NCBI GenBank assembly: GCA_035236585.1
Contig: CP141128.1
Span: 53,805,257 to 53,869,256 of the forward strand
Reading direction: 5' to 3'
DNA: 64,000 nucleotides
Origin: Warburgia ugandensis
Lineage: Eukaryota; Streptophyta; Magnoliopsida; Canellales; Canellaceae
Shown here: piece by piece, positions 20,761 through 33,099 of the stretch
How the letters are laid out: each line of letters starts with the position of its first letter
How positions within the stretch are numbered: position 1 is the first letter of the stretch
The notes under the pieces: generated by a model
The model's database searches: none
Told to the model about the DNA's origin: nothing
The model's input: the letters and a program-made list of their open reading frames with translations, nothing else
Made by a program: the position numbers and the translations under genes

Positions 20761-22460
20761 CATTTTACATTCAACAGACAATGTTTTATTTAAGTTTGGG
20801 GGTGGATTGTTACAAATTTTGATGGGTTCATTTTGGTTTTTAGAGTCATTTTATTAAATTTTTTGAGAAAAATTAAAAAATAAACTTTTTTGAAACTTTT
20901 TTATGAAAGTTCCTTTGCAAAGATGAGAGTTTGAATTTTCTCACTATTTGAGCTATTTTGAACTTCAGCTTATTAATAGACTTGCATACAATTCATTTAT
21001 TATTTTATCCTTTTTCTAAAAGTATTCTATGAAAATTTAAATTCAAAACAATTATTGCACAAAGTAGCCATATATATATATATATATATAGTTTAAGTTG
21101 AAGAGAAATATAACTTAAAGATCCTGAATAAGACAAGAGGAGACCTATAACCTATATGAGCTTTATTTATTGCTTTTCAAGGGTTATACATAAATTCAAT
21201 AAGAATTTTAGTAGACATAATTTCCTATTTGGTCTCATTATTGTTGATCTTAGTTAACCATTGACAAAACATCTAAAAGACTATGTTGTATATCTCTCAA
21301 GTTTATAGTCATATTTAAACCCTAAGAAATCATAGAAGCCATCCCTGGTAAACCCAGAGCCTTTAGCCTTTCCTAATTTAGTATTTTCCACAAGTTAAAC
21401 CCTTGAGTCTCTTTAATGAGCCTTTTGTTTGTGAACCCATTGACCATTACCCTTATTAAACCCTATAATATATCCATTACCTAGTTGTTTTGGAAATATG
21501 TAGAGATGGTTGAAGAATAATCTTGAGAAAAAGAAAGACCAATACAATTAAAAAGACAAATATCAAGAGGGTTGAAAAGTATAAAAGTTAAAAAAAAAAG
21601 AGGTTATATATAAAGTCAAGTGAAAAAGATGGCCAATGAGGAAGAATGTTCACTCTTGTGAAGAAAATTGGAAACAAGATTGTGAATACATCTTAAAGGA
21701 CATTTACATATTCTTTGAAACATTTACCCTCACATTCATTCTTTTGATAATCTTGTCCTAAGCCTATGTTTTGTCTAATAGAAGTCCTAACTTAATCTTA
21801 GGAGTATGGCTTGGATATGACTATGAAAAAATAGGAAAATTGGTAAAGTATAACGTTCTCAATAGTTGATATCCTTCAATGAGCCATTATCATTCTAAGT
21901 TATAATTCTTTTGTATGAAATATGTGAGATTTTTATAATTGATGAACAATATTCTGTTCACATATTAATGAGAAGGTAACCACTTCTAAGTGACTTCTTT
22001 CTTAGTAACAAGTATATCCTGCAAGAATTGAAGTCAAAGAATACACAAATGATAATTTAGGTTATATTTTAATTACAAACTAACTATTATGTATATATTG
22101 GCTCTACTCACACACTTATATTCTGAGGCTTGATTAGTAATGGGAGATCTTTAGCATAAGGGAAAGATTTTGAACTATTGATTACTTCTATTAACATCCT
22201 AAAGTTAGATATTTATTAAATAAATTCTCTAAGATAATTGAATTAAACTTTCATATTTGTTTTGAAAATTGCTTATGAGTATCATTCCTAGAAACCCTTA
22301 CAAGACTACAACTCCTCCATTAGGGGTAACCTATGGGTTTAAAGGCTTTCTGCATATGCTAAATGTAGACTTGCCAACAAAAGTGGTGAGGAATTTTTAG
22401 ATTTCTTATTTTCTATTTTTGTAGTTTTACTCGAGGACTAGCAAAATGTAAGTTTGGGGA
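20761..22460 (+). mobile_element. Element E3: 3' non-coding region and polypurine tract
   Basis: Plus-orientation relative of the E1 3' non-coding region (inverted match to 10150-10297 and 12890-14700). It begins with TTTAAGTTTGGGGGTGGATT (20791-20810), a phrase typical of the region after the coding part in Athila/Tat elements, and ends with the purine tract AGTTTGGGGA (22451-22460) directly before the LTR. No gag or pol remains on its left. An (AT)n run lies at 21070-21090. Confidence 0.7.
21070..21090. repeat. (AT)n microsatellite
   Basis: Twenty-one bases of uninterrupted alternating A and T. Confidence 0.95.
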
Positions 22461-25437
22461 TATTTAATAAGTATAGAATTATTACATAGAATACCTCTAT
22501 ACTTTGTAGGTTTTAACCCTTGTTTTTCATAATGGTTACTAATTAGGGTTATTTTCATATTTTGCAGGATTAGGACACAATTTTAAAAAAATAATATTTT
22601 TGACATTCCAAACCCTTAAAAATAGATAATCTAGAGTTTGAGCATTAATATAAGTTCATCTACCAAACCTAAGAAAGTTTGGGGAATCAAATATATAATG
22701 GGTGTTGGTACTGCTTTTAGCATAGTCAGAAACCTTAGAAGCATCACTAAACCTTAACCATGCAAAAGAGGCTATAAATATCAAATCATAAGGTGACAGA
22801 ACTTCCTTCCATGCATGCATGCATGCATTCCACTACCTTTGAGGAACTTCCAAGTGAAGCTTGAGAGCCATGCACATCAAAGGAAGCACGCATGTGAAGC
22901 ACACTCAAGTCAGGGCCCACAGGAGATGTAAATCCCTCACTGTCTCCTTACACTTCAAAATGATATGTACCATAAAATTTTCATGCCAATTTGGTATATC
23001 CCACTTATATCCAAGTGCAATACATGAAGGGATAAGTAAGATTGGTGGAGAAAAAAAAGGAGGGAGGAGAGAGAGATAAAAAAGGAAAATCTACAGTCAA
23101 TTTTCAACAGAGAATTTCAAGAAAGAGTGGCTAAGATCAATTTATCTATAAAATCATCATAAAGAAACTAATGAGAAGCTGTTTAAGCTAAGATTGACCA
23201 ATGGAATGATGCCATAAAAGAGAGAGAAGATTGAACCATTATTGGTGGAGAAAATTTTGGTAGGCTACCGTCATTTTTTAAAGAGATCAAAATGTGTTTT
23301 TACATTAATCTCATTGGTTGAACATAAAAATGGTTGGATAAGGAGAAAATAAATGTGGGTAATCATTTTAGATAAGAAAATCTCTACAAAATCCTTGCCA
23401 TCCATCTAAAGGCATATCAATCTAACAGATAAGAAAGAATGAGCAATAAAATAATGCCTTTTTGGATAAGAGTCTTCAAGGAAATCTTAACCATCCATCC
23501 CAGAGATCAAGCATGATCCAATAAAGGAGATAAAGAGTATGTAAATGTGAAACCCTGGCCACCTTGTGCTTATTGAAAAGTAAAATCAAAACCTTAAGTA
23601 GGTAAGATCTGCATAACTCATTTCAATTTAGCAACTTGCATTCATCTTAGATTTCTAAACTTCAACCCAATCAAAAGCTATTCCATGCCTTCCATCTTTC
23701 CTCCTATAGCCTATCCTCCTTCCCATTTTCCTATATTCCTTTCCTTTTGACCTTATCCTATTCCTTACACTTACATCCATATCCCCATTGATTTCATCCC
23801 TCCCCTCCCTCTTTATAACCTCTTTTCATTGCTTAAATATCTACCATTCACCCTTCCTTCAATCAATATGATCTTCGTACTCCATTCCCTAAGGATTACA
23901 CTTCAAAAATATAAATATAGGGCATTCTCATTATAGAGAAGGAAGAAAAAAGAAAAAGAGAGAGAAATACCCACTCCTCTAGGGTGCTCAACATGGGAAT
24001 TGAAGAAGGCATAGGTTTGGGATCTTTGGAGAATAAGAGAAGAAAAGTTCACATGGTTAGTGCATGTATTCCATAGAGAAAAGGTGAGTATCCTTGAGTT
24101 TTCTTTCTTTCATTATTTCATTACATTAGTCTTCCATCCTTTTTATTTATTTATTTTTTTGCAACACCAATACTTGATTTTCCCATCCTAACATCACCAT
24201 ACCATACTCTATTCTACCACTAAATCTCAGCCCAAAATTCATTCCCTAACTCCTACCCATCCCTTATTCTGTGCTTTCACTTTCATGCCTAGTTTTACCT
24301 CTTTCAACTATTTCAATTTTATAAATTTTTATACACCTCATATTACCAATATCATATAGAAAACACACTAGTTTCTTAGCTCTTTTCCATCTCTAGGTTA
24401 TACACAATTTTCATTGAATTTACACACATACTTGGGGATTTTTGGTGTAAAAGCTCTCCTTCGGGTTTTGGCTACTAAGAAACATTCTATGGTCTTATTG
24501 AGTGACATAATAAGATTAAAGTGTTGATTGTAGAAAGAAAGATTGGTGGTAATGCAAAAAGGAAAGGTTGAAGTGATTTTTGTCGAGTGACACGACAACA
24601 ATTTGGAGAATTTTCTCCTCACCATAGGATATGTTTTTTTGTTATTTTCTTTACTTTGGAAATATTTTAATATTGATTTCAATTAATGATAATTTTTGAT
24701 GTTGTTATTTATTTATTTTGTAGTTTAATTGATTTTTTAAATAGTTAAAATTGTTAGTTTTGTGTAATCTTTACTCGGTGAAAGAGAATAATTATTAGTT
24801 CTACATTTTAGTAATTTTTGGTATGAGTAGGTAAAATTTATTTCTTATGGTTAGGATGAATTTATGATGTAATTGAATGAATTTTTTATCAAGTAAAACT
24901 TGTAGAAAAAATTGTTCTTAATATTATTTTAGGAAAATTAACACTAATTCATACAGTTAATGATTTCTACACAAGTTTTATCTGGTACTTCTCATGGTAA
25001 AGATATTAATTATGTTGGATTAGTAAGGATTAATATATGAAAAACTTTGATAATCTGTGCACTAAAAGGATAAACTGTGCGTTGAGTAAGCATGTTAATC
25101 TATATTAATTCTTTAAAGTAAGAAAATCTATATAATAGTGCTTTAAAGAAAAATATTAAATGAATTGTAGAAAATCCAATTTCTTGGTCATAGAATCATT
25201 TTATTATATTAAAATGGATTCTAAACTCTAGGTTTTGTTTCCATGTGATTTCATAATTTTAGCAAGCTTCCTTTATTTTTAGTAATTTAAAGAATTAATT
25301 GAATTTTGCCTTGGTTAAAGTGATTAATATATACTTTAATTAATTTTTTTTTTATTAATAGAGCCTCTGTGGATTGACTTGTACTTGCACAACTTATATT
25401 ATAATAGAGCCATGCACTTGATGTTATTTTTAAAACA
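22461..25437 (+). mobile_element. E3 3' LTR
   Basis: Starts TATTTAATAAG (expected TG decayed to TA) after the purine tract. Its first 100 bp aligns in inverted orientation with 9960-10080, the start of the E1 3' LTR. It ends after the LTR-end motif at 25372-25425 (GTGGATTGACTTGTACTTGC, then TATTATAATAGAGCC) with TTAAAACA. Length is about 2.98 kb. It contains a run of four ATGC units (22811-22828) and a weak TATA-like CTTTATAACC (23811). Reading frames inside (22861-23079, 24398-24682) show no domain. Confidence 0.65.
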
Positions 25438-25600
25438 CATGAGTACGCTTGCTCTTTTTTAGGGCTTTACTGCAAAAAATACACGTTCATCTTAGTTGTA
25501 CCCTAATCATGTAAAATGTGAATAAATCCTAATTAATTATACTTGTAAAAATTTTAGGGTTACAAACTACTAAATATATGGATATTACATGTCATATTTT
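25438..25600 (-). mobile_element. LTR-start fragment, minus orientation
   Basis: Aligns directly with 9955-10075: TTGTACC, TGTAAAATGTGAATAAATCC, then AAACTACTAAATATATGGAT and ATTACATGTCA. It is a stray piece of an E1-type LTR start abutting the E3 LTR end; no purine tract follows. Confidence 0.55.
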
Positions 25601-26129
25601 TGATTGACTAATATCATAACAAATCTTTTTATTAGCAATAACTAACTATTATAATCTCATCGCTCAATTATTGTACTATCTACTATCAAATTTTCACAAT
25701 TTCAAAAAGTCCTGTTTTTCATTTAAAAAATGGTTACAAAAATTCAAGTTACTATAGTCATTGTCCCTAGGGGATACACTAAAAACACATCATAAAAACC
25801 ATGGCCTACCATCTTCTATCCTTGATGTAGTGGAGACTTGTCCAATGAAGGAGATGTAATCACTTTCTTCATCATGAGTCAAAGATGGCCCTTCCATCCA
25901 CTTAATTGTGATTGGTTCCACAATGGTCTTTGAAGGGGTGAGTGATACAATTGATGCAAGTGAGTTTGAATATTGATTAAATTACCTTGGGATATGCTAG
26001 ATCAAGATTTACTCAAAATTCTAACATAATTACTACATATATTCTTTTCTTAGGGTGAGCTTCTCTTTTGAGCCTACCATTGTCTAATGGCTTTATTAAC
26101 AATCAATTTCGAAGATTCATAGACTATAA
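25601..26129. other. Spacer, probably decayed element E4
   Basis: No frame with a recognisable domain. It lies directly downstream, on the minus strand, of the RNase H remnant and may be pol tail too worn to read. Confidence 0.4.
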
Positions 26130-26885
26130 TTTTTCATGATTTGAGTGCAATTGTTGGCTCTAACCTTGTGATGCATGCCTCATAACTAGCCATGTTATTG
26201 GTGCAAAAGTATTGCAATCTTCTAGCCATTGGATGATACACCCCTTAAAGAGAAATGAGTAAAGCTCCCAATCCATGACAACAATGTTGAATGCTTCATT
26301 GATGTGAGTTTTTCAAATTCATAAGTCAAGATTTTTGGAGATGAAAGATTTGACAAGGATGAAGGACATGGTGACTGGATAGTTTGATTGATTAGTTTTT
26401 GGATGAAATTTTTTTAGTGGAGTTTTCAAGGTAATGCTGCTATGGAATTCCATTCTTTAAGGTCTCTTCATCAGGGAATTAAAAAAAAAAAAAGAAGGAT
26501 GGATCAATGATGGGATGTTCAGCTAGGTGCTCTAAAATGGCTCAGCCTTTAATGAATTTCTAGGAGATATGCTTGAGATCAAACTTGGATAAGAAGAGCA
26601 ACTACTCTATAACTCTTCTAAACAATGTCAAATTTTCTCCAAAGTACTTGAAAGGATCTAGCAGGTCAAAATCTTGACCTCATGTGCTATCATGTAATGC
26701 TAGACCACTGTGTAGCCCAAATCATGGTAAGGTACATTTTCCTAATTGAGGTGCAACAAGTGTCATAATCCAACATCTTCTTGATAATTTGGTAGATTTC
26801 TCTCTCTACCATATGGATCAAGTTATGCAAGTAACTAGGGCTTCCCTGGTTAGGTGGCATGAGGATGGGCAAGAGAAGAAATAAT
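26130..26885 (-). pseudogene. E4 Tat-type RNase H remnant(s)
   Basis: Minus-strand pieces in several frames. The open piece at 26690-26872 starts PILMPP and continues EIYQIIKKMLDYDT and MIWATQ, matching the RNase H that follows RT in Tat elements (family IYYLSKKMLDYE, LVWATRRLRHY). Further downstream, FDLKHIS (about 26550-26575) and then ARLQYFCTNNMASYEACITR (about 26165-26225) match the linker and second, archaeal-type RNase H of this clade (family CTNNMAEYEACI). Stops and frame changes throughout. Confidence 0.75.
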
Positions 26886-27199
26886 CATTGATGGTTTGGA
26901 AGGCCATTTAACACTCATTATTACAAGTATTGGAGGTATATTTCTTTAGGATTTTGTAACTATCGTGGAAATGGTGAATTGGGAATGAATCTACTTAGAT
27001 ATTTGACATGACCTAACAACCTTTAGCTCTCCTTCTCAATTATGGGTGGAGACATCTCTTGAATGGATTTGACTATGGATGTATCCACACCTTCATTCTC
27101 CTTTGTGTGATCATGAATACAAGAATTTTTTTGAACATAACCCTAGAGGCACACTTTGTTTAAGGTTCAATCTCGACTAATATTGGAATTTCCTATGAA

Positions 27200-27620
27200 T
27201 AATTTCCTCAAGGTAGTGAAATGCCCTTCCCTTATGGGTGACTTGACAATCATATCACCAACATAAACCTCTACCCCATTGTGTGTCAGATTAGGCAACA
27301 AAGTTGTCACCATTATTTGTTAGCCGAACCCAGCAATAAGAGTAAGAAATGATGCTTTGGCCTTGTCTTTGAGAGCCATTTTGATCTGATTGTACCTTGA
27401 AAAGCCATCTACAAAGGACAACATGTTTTGAAGCATGATCAACCAAGATTTTAATGTGGAAGTGAAAAGCTATCCTTGGGGTTTGCCTTGTTCAAATCTT
27501 GAAAGTTAATACAAACTCTAATTTGGCCATCATTCTTCTAAGTAGGACAATGTTGGTTAACCATTGAGGATATTGGCTCACTTCTGTGAGTCCTACCTTT
27601 AACAAGTATGGATTTCTTCC
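27200..27620 (-). pseudogene. E4 Tat-type reverse transcriptase remnant
   Basis: Minus-strand RT motifs in order: GQIRVCINFQDLNKANPKD (about 27475-27530; family CVDFRDLNKACPKD), LSFVDGFSRYNQIKMAL (about 27365-27415; family LSFMDGFSGYNQIKMAP), then VEVYVGDMIVKS (27242-27277; family VEVYVDDMIAKS). The first Asp of the catalytic YVDD is Gly here (codons at 27254-27265). About 50 residues between the second and third motifs, including the PFGLKNAGATYQR segment, are missing or unreadable. Nonfunctional. Confidence 0.85.
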
Positions 27621-28139
27621 ATGATTTGTTCTTCCCATTCTTTTATCATTCTAGAGCCTTCAATCGCATAGGGTTAGCATTAGGGAATGTTAGAATCTCA
27701 TGTTGTGCAATATCTGTATTGATTACATGTATATCTTCATAGGACTAAGAGAAAACATTCTAAGGCTACAAGTTTTGACTTTTCATCTTGGATCAAGTTT
27801 GTGCCATTGAAAGCTCTTATTTATTGTCTCATGTTCCTACGTTAATTTTTTTCAAGTTTATCATGATCAGGTATAGTCCAATTCGTTTTTTATTCTTTAT
27901 TTACTTTTAAAGTTCATCTAGAGGATCATCATCATTGTCATTTGAATGATGAATAGAATAATGATGTTTAAAAGAATGTAAACATGGATACAAAAAAATC
28001 AATGTTCATTGATTTGAATGTTAGGAGTACATCAAGATTATAAAAATTTAGAAAGATAAATAAATTGGAGTGAAACAATTTGTTGTCCAATTATAAAAAA
28101 GACCATTAGAGGTTACAAGGGGAGGCAGGAGTAACAGTG

Positions 28140-28560
28140 TTTTTAATGACCGACCGGACTAAGGTATCATACTCATCAAAGAATTATAGTATTTCCTCAT
28201 CTATTAAGTCCTTCATGATCATATTTAGACTATACCCACTTAGTGTACATTCAATATCATAAGTGAGATGTTTGAAAAAGATCTTGAAGCATGGAATAAT
28301 TGTTTGAGTCCCCTCATCAAACCAAGGTTTTGGGAAGCCATAGAGTGGGTGTCTCTGCCCTTCTTTTTGAAATTTTCCCTTAAGAGTCTTCTTGTTCAAA
28401 CCCTTAAACTGATAGCCCATTTCTTTCTTTTAACATTAATACCCTAAACCATGTAGCCCCTATTTGTAGGTCTTGTATTGTGATGACTCATACATTCAAA
28501 CCATTTTGGCCAAGGTGATGACTGAAAATGACCTCATTCTTATCAAAATCGTCAAGACTA
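28140..28560 (-). pseudogene. E4 polyprotein linker, G-patch-like piece
   Basis: The minus frame at 28184-28420 starts MGYQFKGLNKKTLKG, resembling the glycine-rich stretch (MGY..GKGLGK..QG) found between protease and RT in Tat polyproteins. The rest is not recognised. It sits in the right place between the protease remnant on its right and RT on its left. Confidence 0.4.
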
Positions 28561-28935
28561 CTTTGTTTCTAGACGAGAGTTTGAAATGACACCATCATGA
28601 GATGGATTCAAGTGGACATTGCAAAATTTTGAGAATGTGAATCAAGATTAAACTTCAATTTGAACTTTTCTACATCTGTGGTGTCGATGACACTATCATC
28701 ATCTCTAAAAATGGTGATGAAGTTGATCTAGTAAACAAACTTGAGCTTTTGATAGAGGAAGGAGGGTATTGCTTTGTTGCATGGACCTAGGGTCTCTATA
28801 GCAAGAGGTTGAATGAGGCTATAATTTTGACAACTTGAAATGTGACCATGTATGTTATCAGGCCAATTAGAACTTCAATGTCCATGATCCCCTAAGAACA
28901 TACCTTGATATAATCCAAATTAATTACCAATCTTA
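28561..28935 (-). pseudogene. E4 protease C-terminal remnant
   Basis: A minus-strand translation broken by stops contains TFQVVKIIASFNLLL (about 28800-28850), followed after a stop by RPWVHATKQYPPSS (about 28745-28790). This matches the segment after the active site in Tat proteases (family TFQVMDI.ASYNLLLGRPWIHAAGAVPSTLH). The active-site Asp itself was not found. Confidence 0.7.
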
Positions 28936-29271
28936 AGGATGTCTGAAGTGGGAATATGTTGCATGCATAGCCATTTTCATGTAATCCCCTAGGCATCGCC
29001 ATTTTGTGGCTTTCCACAGTAATGAACAAAGGCTTATTTTGGCTGTCCCTTGATGGTATAAGATAATAGGATAGAATAAAATATAATAGGATATACTAAA
29101 ATAGACCACCACTCTATGGAGATATAGGGGTAAAGTATAGAAATAGCCCACAACTTTAAGGATACAAGAAAATCACCATCATAGAGATACAAAACTAATG
29201 GATAGAACTAGCTCACCACTTTAATACAGAAGAATCACCACCTTAAAAAGATAAAGAACTAGGCATCTCTG

Positions 29272-29579
29272 CACTACAGGATCCCTCCAAGTGATAAAAT
29301 ACAAAAAAAAAAGAGATGAAATTCACTAACACTTCTTCAATGAAAGAAAAAAGACCAATTCATGCTACTCCGAGGTACAAATAGATGGGATCAGCCCTCA
29401 TGAATAAGCACAGTGAAAGACTCGCCACTACAAGATCCCTCCAAGTGATAAAAGACAAAAAAAAAGATGAGATTCACTCACACTTCTTCAATGAAAGAGA
29501 AAAAAATGACCAATTCATGCTACTAGGGGGTATGAATAGATGGGATCAACCCTCATAAATAAGCATAGTAAAAGACTAA
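29272..29579. repeat. Tandem duplication, 2 x 154 bp, diverged
   Basis: Units start CACTACAGGATCCCTCC (29272) and CACTACAAGATCCCTCC (29426). The rest is alignable with small indels, mostly in an A-run. Confidence 0.9.
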
Positions 29580-29832
29580 AAGCAACTTCCTAAAAATAAT
29601 AGTTTCCTAAACTAAGCATTAGGTTGTAAATATTAGGCACTTTCCCAACAATGGGTTCCTCAACTTGAGTATTTTCCTAAATAGCACTTCCTAAGAATTA
29701 TGTAGTTTCCTAAAGCCATTCAAACAATTTGCACATATATGCTTTTCATACAAGCAATTTTCTAAGTTCCATAGCTTCCCATACAAGAAGTTTTCCACTA
29801 AGTGATTAAGACTTGCCTTTTATAGATCTAAG

Positions 29833-30010
29833 ATGTCCATTTATTGGTGATCCAAGACATCCAACTTTAGGTGCTCCAAGACATCCATCATTGATGATCT
29901 AAGACATCTACTCTTATTGATCTATGATGTTAATGCTTTGAGAATCTAAGACTCCAAAATAGGTTGATCTAGGACACCCAATTCATGATCAATCTTGTCG
30001 ACCTTTGATT
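29833..30010. repeat. Minisatellite, about 7-8 units of about 22-27 bp
   Basis: Units of the form GATCYAAGACATCCA repeat with variable tails (for example GATCCAAGACATCCAAC, GCTCCAAGACATCCATC, GATCTAAGACATCTACT). Irregular period inside the E5 LTR. Confidence 0.75.
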
Positions 30011-30048
30011 CACCATTGATCTTTTGAATTAGAGACACTCTTGTGTCA

Positions 30049-30299
30049 CCCTCCTTAGGTTGAAAAGAACTTGTCCTCAAGTTGTCGCATCATCCTCTCC
30101 TTTGTATGGTGAAAGATCTATTACGATGAAAGGGTTTGAAACTTCAAATTCTATTGCTAGCTTGATCTTAGTGGCATTCTCACCAATTTTCTTCAATATT
30201 TTGAAGGGAGTCAGCGCTTTTGGCTTGAGCTAAGAATCTTGCTCTTGAGGTAATCTTTTATTTGTTGGCCTAAGCTTTATGTTTGTCATTTTGCTTCTC
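30049..30299 (-). mobile_element. E5 polypurine tract and end of pol
   Basis: On the minus strand, CTTGAGGACAAGTTC (about 30067-30081) precedes AACCTAAGGAGGG and the LTR start. The phrase GAGGACAAGTTC ahead of the purine tract is usual at the end of the polyprotein in this group of chromoviruses. Confidence 0.6.
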
Positions 30300-31120
30300 A
30301 ATTTTTTTCTCTAATTTTCTTATGCATGTCCTTATTTGTCCTTTTTCAATCTTCAACTCTTCATTGAAATTGTTGGCTAATGGGAAGGGTGCTAAATCGC
30401 AGCTTGAAAAGGCTACAACCTATAGTTTGGTCATAGGAACTATGGAAAGAAAATTCAACTTGAGCTAATACAAATCCCATTGGTGGAGATTCTTTCCCAC
30501 AGAACTTCACAATAGATATCTTAAACTCCTATTAACAAATTTAGTCTACCCTTCAATTTTGTAGATGACAAGATGAATAGAATTTCATCCTAATTCCAAG
30601 ATTTTTACACAAAATATGCCAAAAGTGACTCATAAACTAGGGACCTTGATTTAAAGCAGTGGTTTTTAGAAATCCATGAAGTTTAAAAACTTCTCTAAAG
30701 TACAAGATAGCCACATGTGAAGTGTCAATGGTTTTAGTGCAAGCCATGAAATGCACCATTTTTGAGAAACAATCAACCACTACGATGACAAAGTCTTTAT
30801 TTCTTTGCAGTCCAATGACAAAATCCATGCTTACCACTTCCAAAGGAGAGTTAGGAATAGAGATTGGAGTATATAATCCTATGTTCTAGGGCTGACATTT
30901 TGCTAAATAACATGTTTTGCACTATTACACATGCTTAGAAAGGTCTCTTGCCATTTTTGGCCAAAGAATTTGTCTTCACACAAAAGCAAGAGTTTTATCT
31001 CTCTCAAATTGTCTAGCAAGGCATCATTCATGAGATTCAAAGATAATTGCTTCCCTAAGAGATAATTCAAGAATACATAAGAGATCATTATTAAAGAGAA
31101 ACCCATCTTGTATTAAAAAT
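30300..31120 (-). pseudogene. E5 chromovirus integrase remnant
   Basis: Integrase inserts element DNA into the host genome. The open piece at 30637-30843 contains SMDFVIGL (first catalytic Asp), [29 protein letters not shown] and then ALNQGP where the family has SDRD, so the second catalytic Asp is lost. Downstream pieces include PSLMSHFW-like and HILCKNLGI segments. Upstream, the frame at 30903-31106 reads LLGKQLSLNLMNDALLDNLR and WQETFLSMCNSAKHVI, matching the zinc-binding N-domain (HHCC), with both His replaced. Several stops. Confidence 0.85.
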
Positions 31121-31179
31121 TGTTGATAAGAGCCATGCTCACAATCATTTCATATCTGCCCAAAGTAGGGATCACACAC

Positions 31180-31660
31180 ATAAAGTTCCTTCACTATTTA
31201 AAATCAACAACTTTAGAATTTAAAATAATTAGTAAAGAGTGTCTCCTGCTCAAGGCATCATCAACTACATTTTGAGTACCTAAGTTTTGTTTGACCACAA
31301 AATTAAATGATTGGATAAATTTCTTCTACTAATCTTTTATTGACTCTAAACAAATCTTGGAGCTTCATGATCCGACAAAAGAACAAATGGTTGTGGAAGC
31401 AAATATTAGCTCTAATGTCTTAATGCCCTCTGAATAACATAAGACTCCTTATAGTAAGTGGAGTAAACTTAATGAGAATCATTGAGTTTTTTGTTAAAGA
31501 AGGCAATTAGTTTTCCTTCTTGGCTAAAGATTGTATTGATGCCCACATTGGTATTATAAGATTCAAACTCAAATATACAACTAAAATCTAGTAAAGAGAG
31601 AATAGGGCCATTGCTTACCTTCTACTTGATGAGTTCAAAGCTCCTTTGTGCTTCCTTTGT
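31180..31660 (-). pseudogene. E5 RNase H remnant and tether
   Basis: Minus-strand pieces: NVGINTIFSQEGKLIAFFNK (about 31495-31555; family GIGAVLSQEGKPIAFFSEKL), YYKESYVIQRALRH (about 31425-31470), FVLLSDHEAPRF, and TQNVVDDALSRRHSLL (about 31225-31275; family ENVVADALSRRHSLL), which marks the tether to integrase. Broken by stops. Confidence 0.85.
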
Positions 31661-32495
31661 CCACTTGAAAATTTTAAGCTTTATAAGAGAGATGATGATG
31701 CGAATTTTTTTGATGAATCTCTTATAGAAAGAAGTGAGGCCATGAAAGTTTCTGATATCATGACAAAACTAAGGAATAAGCTAACTAACAGTAGCTTCCA
31801 CCTTACTAGGATCCATCTTTATGCCATCGATTAAAATAACATAGCCCTTAAAAGTAAGGCTATTGGTGAAGAAAATTCACTTCTTCAAATTACCAAAAAA
31901 TTTCTATTCTCACAAAGTTTGTAGTACTTACCAAACATGACTCAAATGCTCCTTTGAATCATATTAGTTTTCCACTGAAAGGTTTAGAATCATGAGTCAT
32001 AAAAAACATGAAAGTGCTAGAAGTGCTCGATAAGCCAAAAGGCATAATCAACCACTCATAGAGTCTATCTCTACTTTTAAAACTCATCTTCTATTCATCA
32101 CTTAGTCTCATCAGAATTTGATGGTACCCACTAGATGATCAAACCTAGAAAAGGTAGTAGTGATCTAGTAGATCATCAAGAGAAGGGATAGGGAAATGGT
32201 GATTGATTATAATCTTGTTTAGATCTATGGTCAATTCTCATCCTCTATGTTCCATCTTTATTTGGTACAAGAAGGGCAGGTATCACACAAGGGCTCTTGC
32301 TTTCTTGGACCAAACTTTTAAAACTCGAATGATTGACTTGCCTTAGTAGTTTTTCATGCTCTTTAGGACTCATTCTATATGTAGATTTCTTAGGGAGTAT
32401 AGCTTTATGAATAAAATCAATACAATGGAAAATATCTCTCATAGGAGGTAAATAGTTGGGAATTTCTCTCAGTAGGCAAAGGTTGTACAAACAAT
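31661..32495 (-). pseudogene. E5 reverse transcriptase remnant
   Basis: The open piece at 32245-32490 contains LPPMRDIFHCIDF, YRMSPKEHEKLLRQV and SPCVIPALLVPNKDGT, the N-terminal fingers of chromovirus RT (family LPPLRDIQHHIDL, YRMSPKE, SPCAVPALL.PKKDG). Further pieces, WRMRID, then SGYHQILMR and [20 protein letters not shown] (about 31990-32060), are in order. The YVDD region falls in an unreadable stretch near 31900-31970. Reina-like by memory of the motifs; not tested. Confidence 0.88.
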
Positions 32496-32639
32496 GGTTC
32501 TATGTTTTTTCAAAATCATTATTTATAAAATATATAGAACTTGTAGGAATCAAAACTTCTAATAATGAATCAAACTCATGTATGCTACTCAAGTGAGCAA
32601 CCTCAAACTTTTTAGAAGAGATGTCCAATTTTAATGGTC

Positions 32640-33050
32640 ATAAAATAATTTTCTCAGCAATGAAAACAAAAGAGTGAATGTTTCTAAAACCATTATGTCG
32701 AAATTTTTTCTCATATTAGCAAGAACATCCCAATAGTAGGTTGCATGCATCTATAGGAATTATGTCATACCAAACTTCATCTTTATACCTTCAACTAATA
32801 GAGAAAGAGACTAGGCATTTTCAATTTACCTTGATTTGAGATCTAATTACTTAAGCTTGTAAAGTTGAGGATGAGGTTCTGTTTTAAACTTTAATTTGTT
32901 CACCAATTCTATGGAAGCGATATTCTCACATGCAACACTATCAATTATAATATCACCTGATATGAAAAATGGTGTAGCATAGCCAATCATTATCATCTTA
33001 ATAGACATCACTTAAGCTTCTTTGCACCACCAATAGATGCTTTGACCTGT
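32640..33050 (-). pseudogene. E5 protease remnant
   Basis: The minus-strand translation IIIDSVACENIASIELVNKL (about 32895-32955) matches the active-site segment of this group (family LIIDGGSCTNVAS..LVEKL). Catalytic Asp is followed by Ser-Val instead of Gly. HPQLYKLK and, after stops, a decayed copy of the LLLGRPWQFDR segment follow at about 32715-32740. Upstream, EEEDV (about 33055-33075) fits the acidic stretch before the protease. Confidence 0.7.
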
Positions 33051-33099
33051 AAATATGACATCTTCTTCCTCGTCATAGCATGGTTGATATTCCACTTCA

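Larger units (their letters stand above)
29050..30048 (-). mobile_element. E5 3' LTR (left edge approximate)
   Basis: The right edge is ...GACACTCTTGTGTCA (30048), so in sense the LTR starts TGACACAAGAGTGTC, directly after the purine-rich AACCTAAGGAGGG (30049-30061). It contains a 154-bp tandem duplication and an array of about 26-bp repeats. The LTR end was not located, and the 5' LTR expected at about 33.8 kb is not recognisable. Confidence 0.5.

Noticed and set aside
20493..20770. Short LTR ending CATTCAACA
   Set aside because: The ending looks right, but no target duplication or matching start was found, so I leave it as a possibility only.
29820..30010. Possible CRISPR-like array (regular short repeats)
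   Set aside because: Units are degenerate, irregular in spacing, without unique spacers, and inside a plant LTR. A minisatellite fits.
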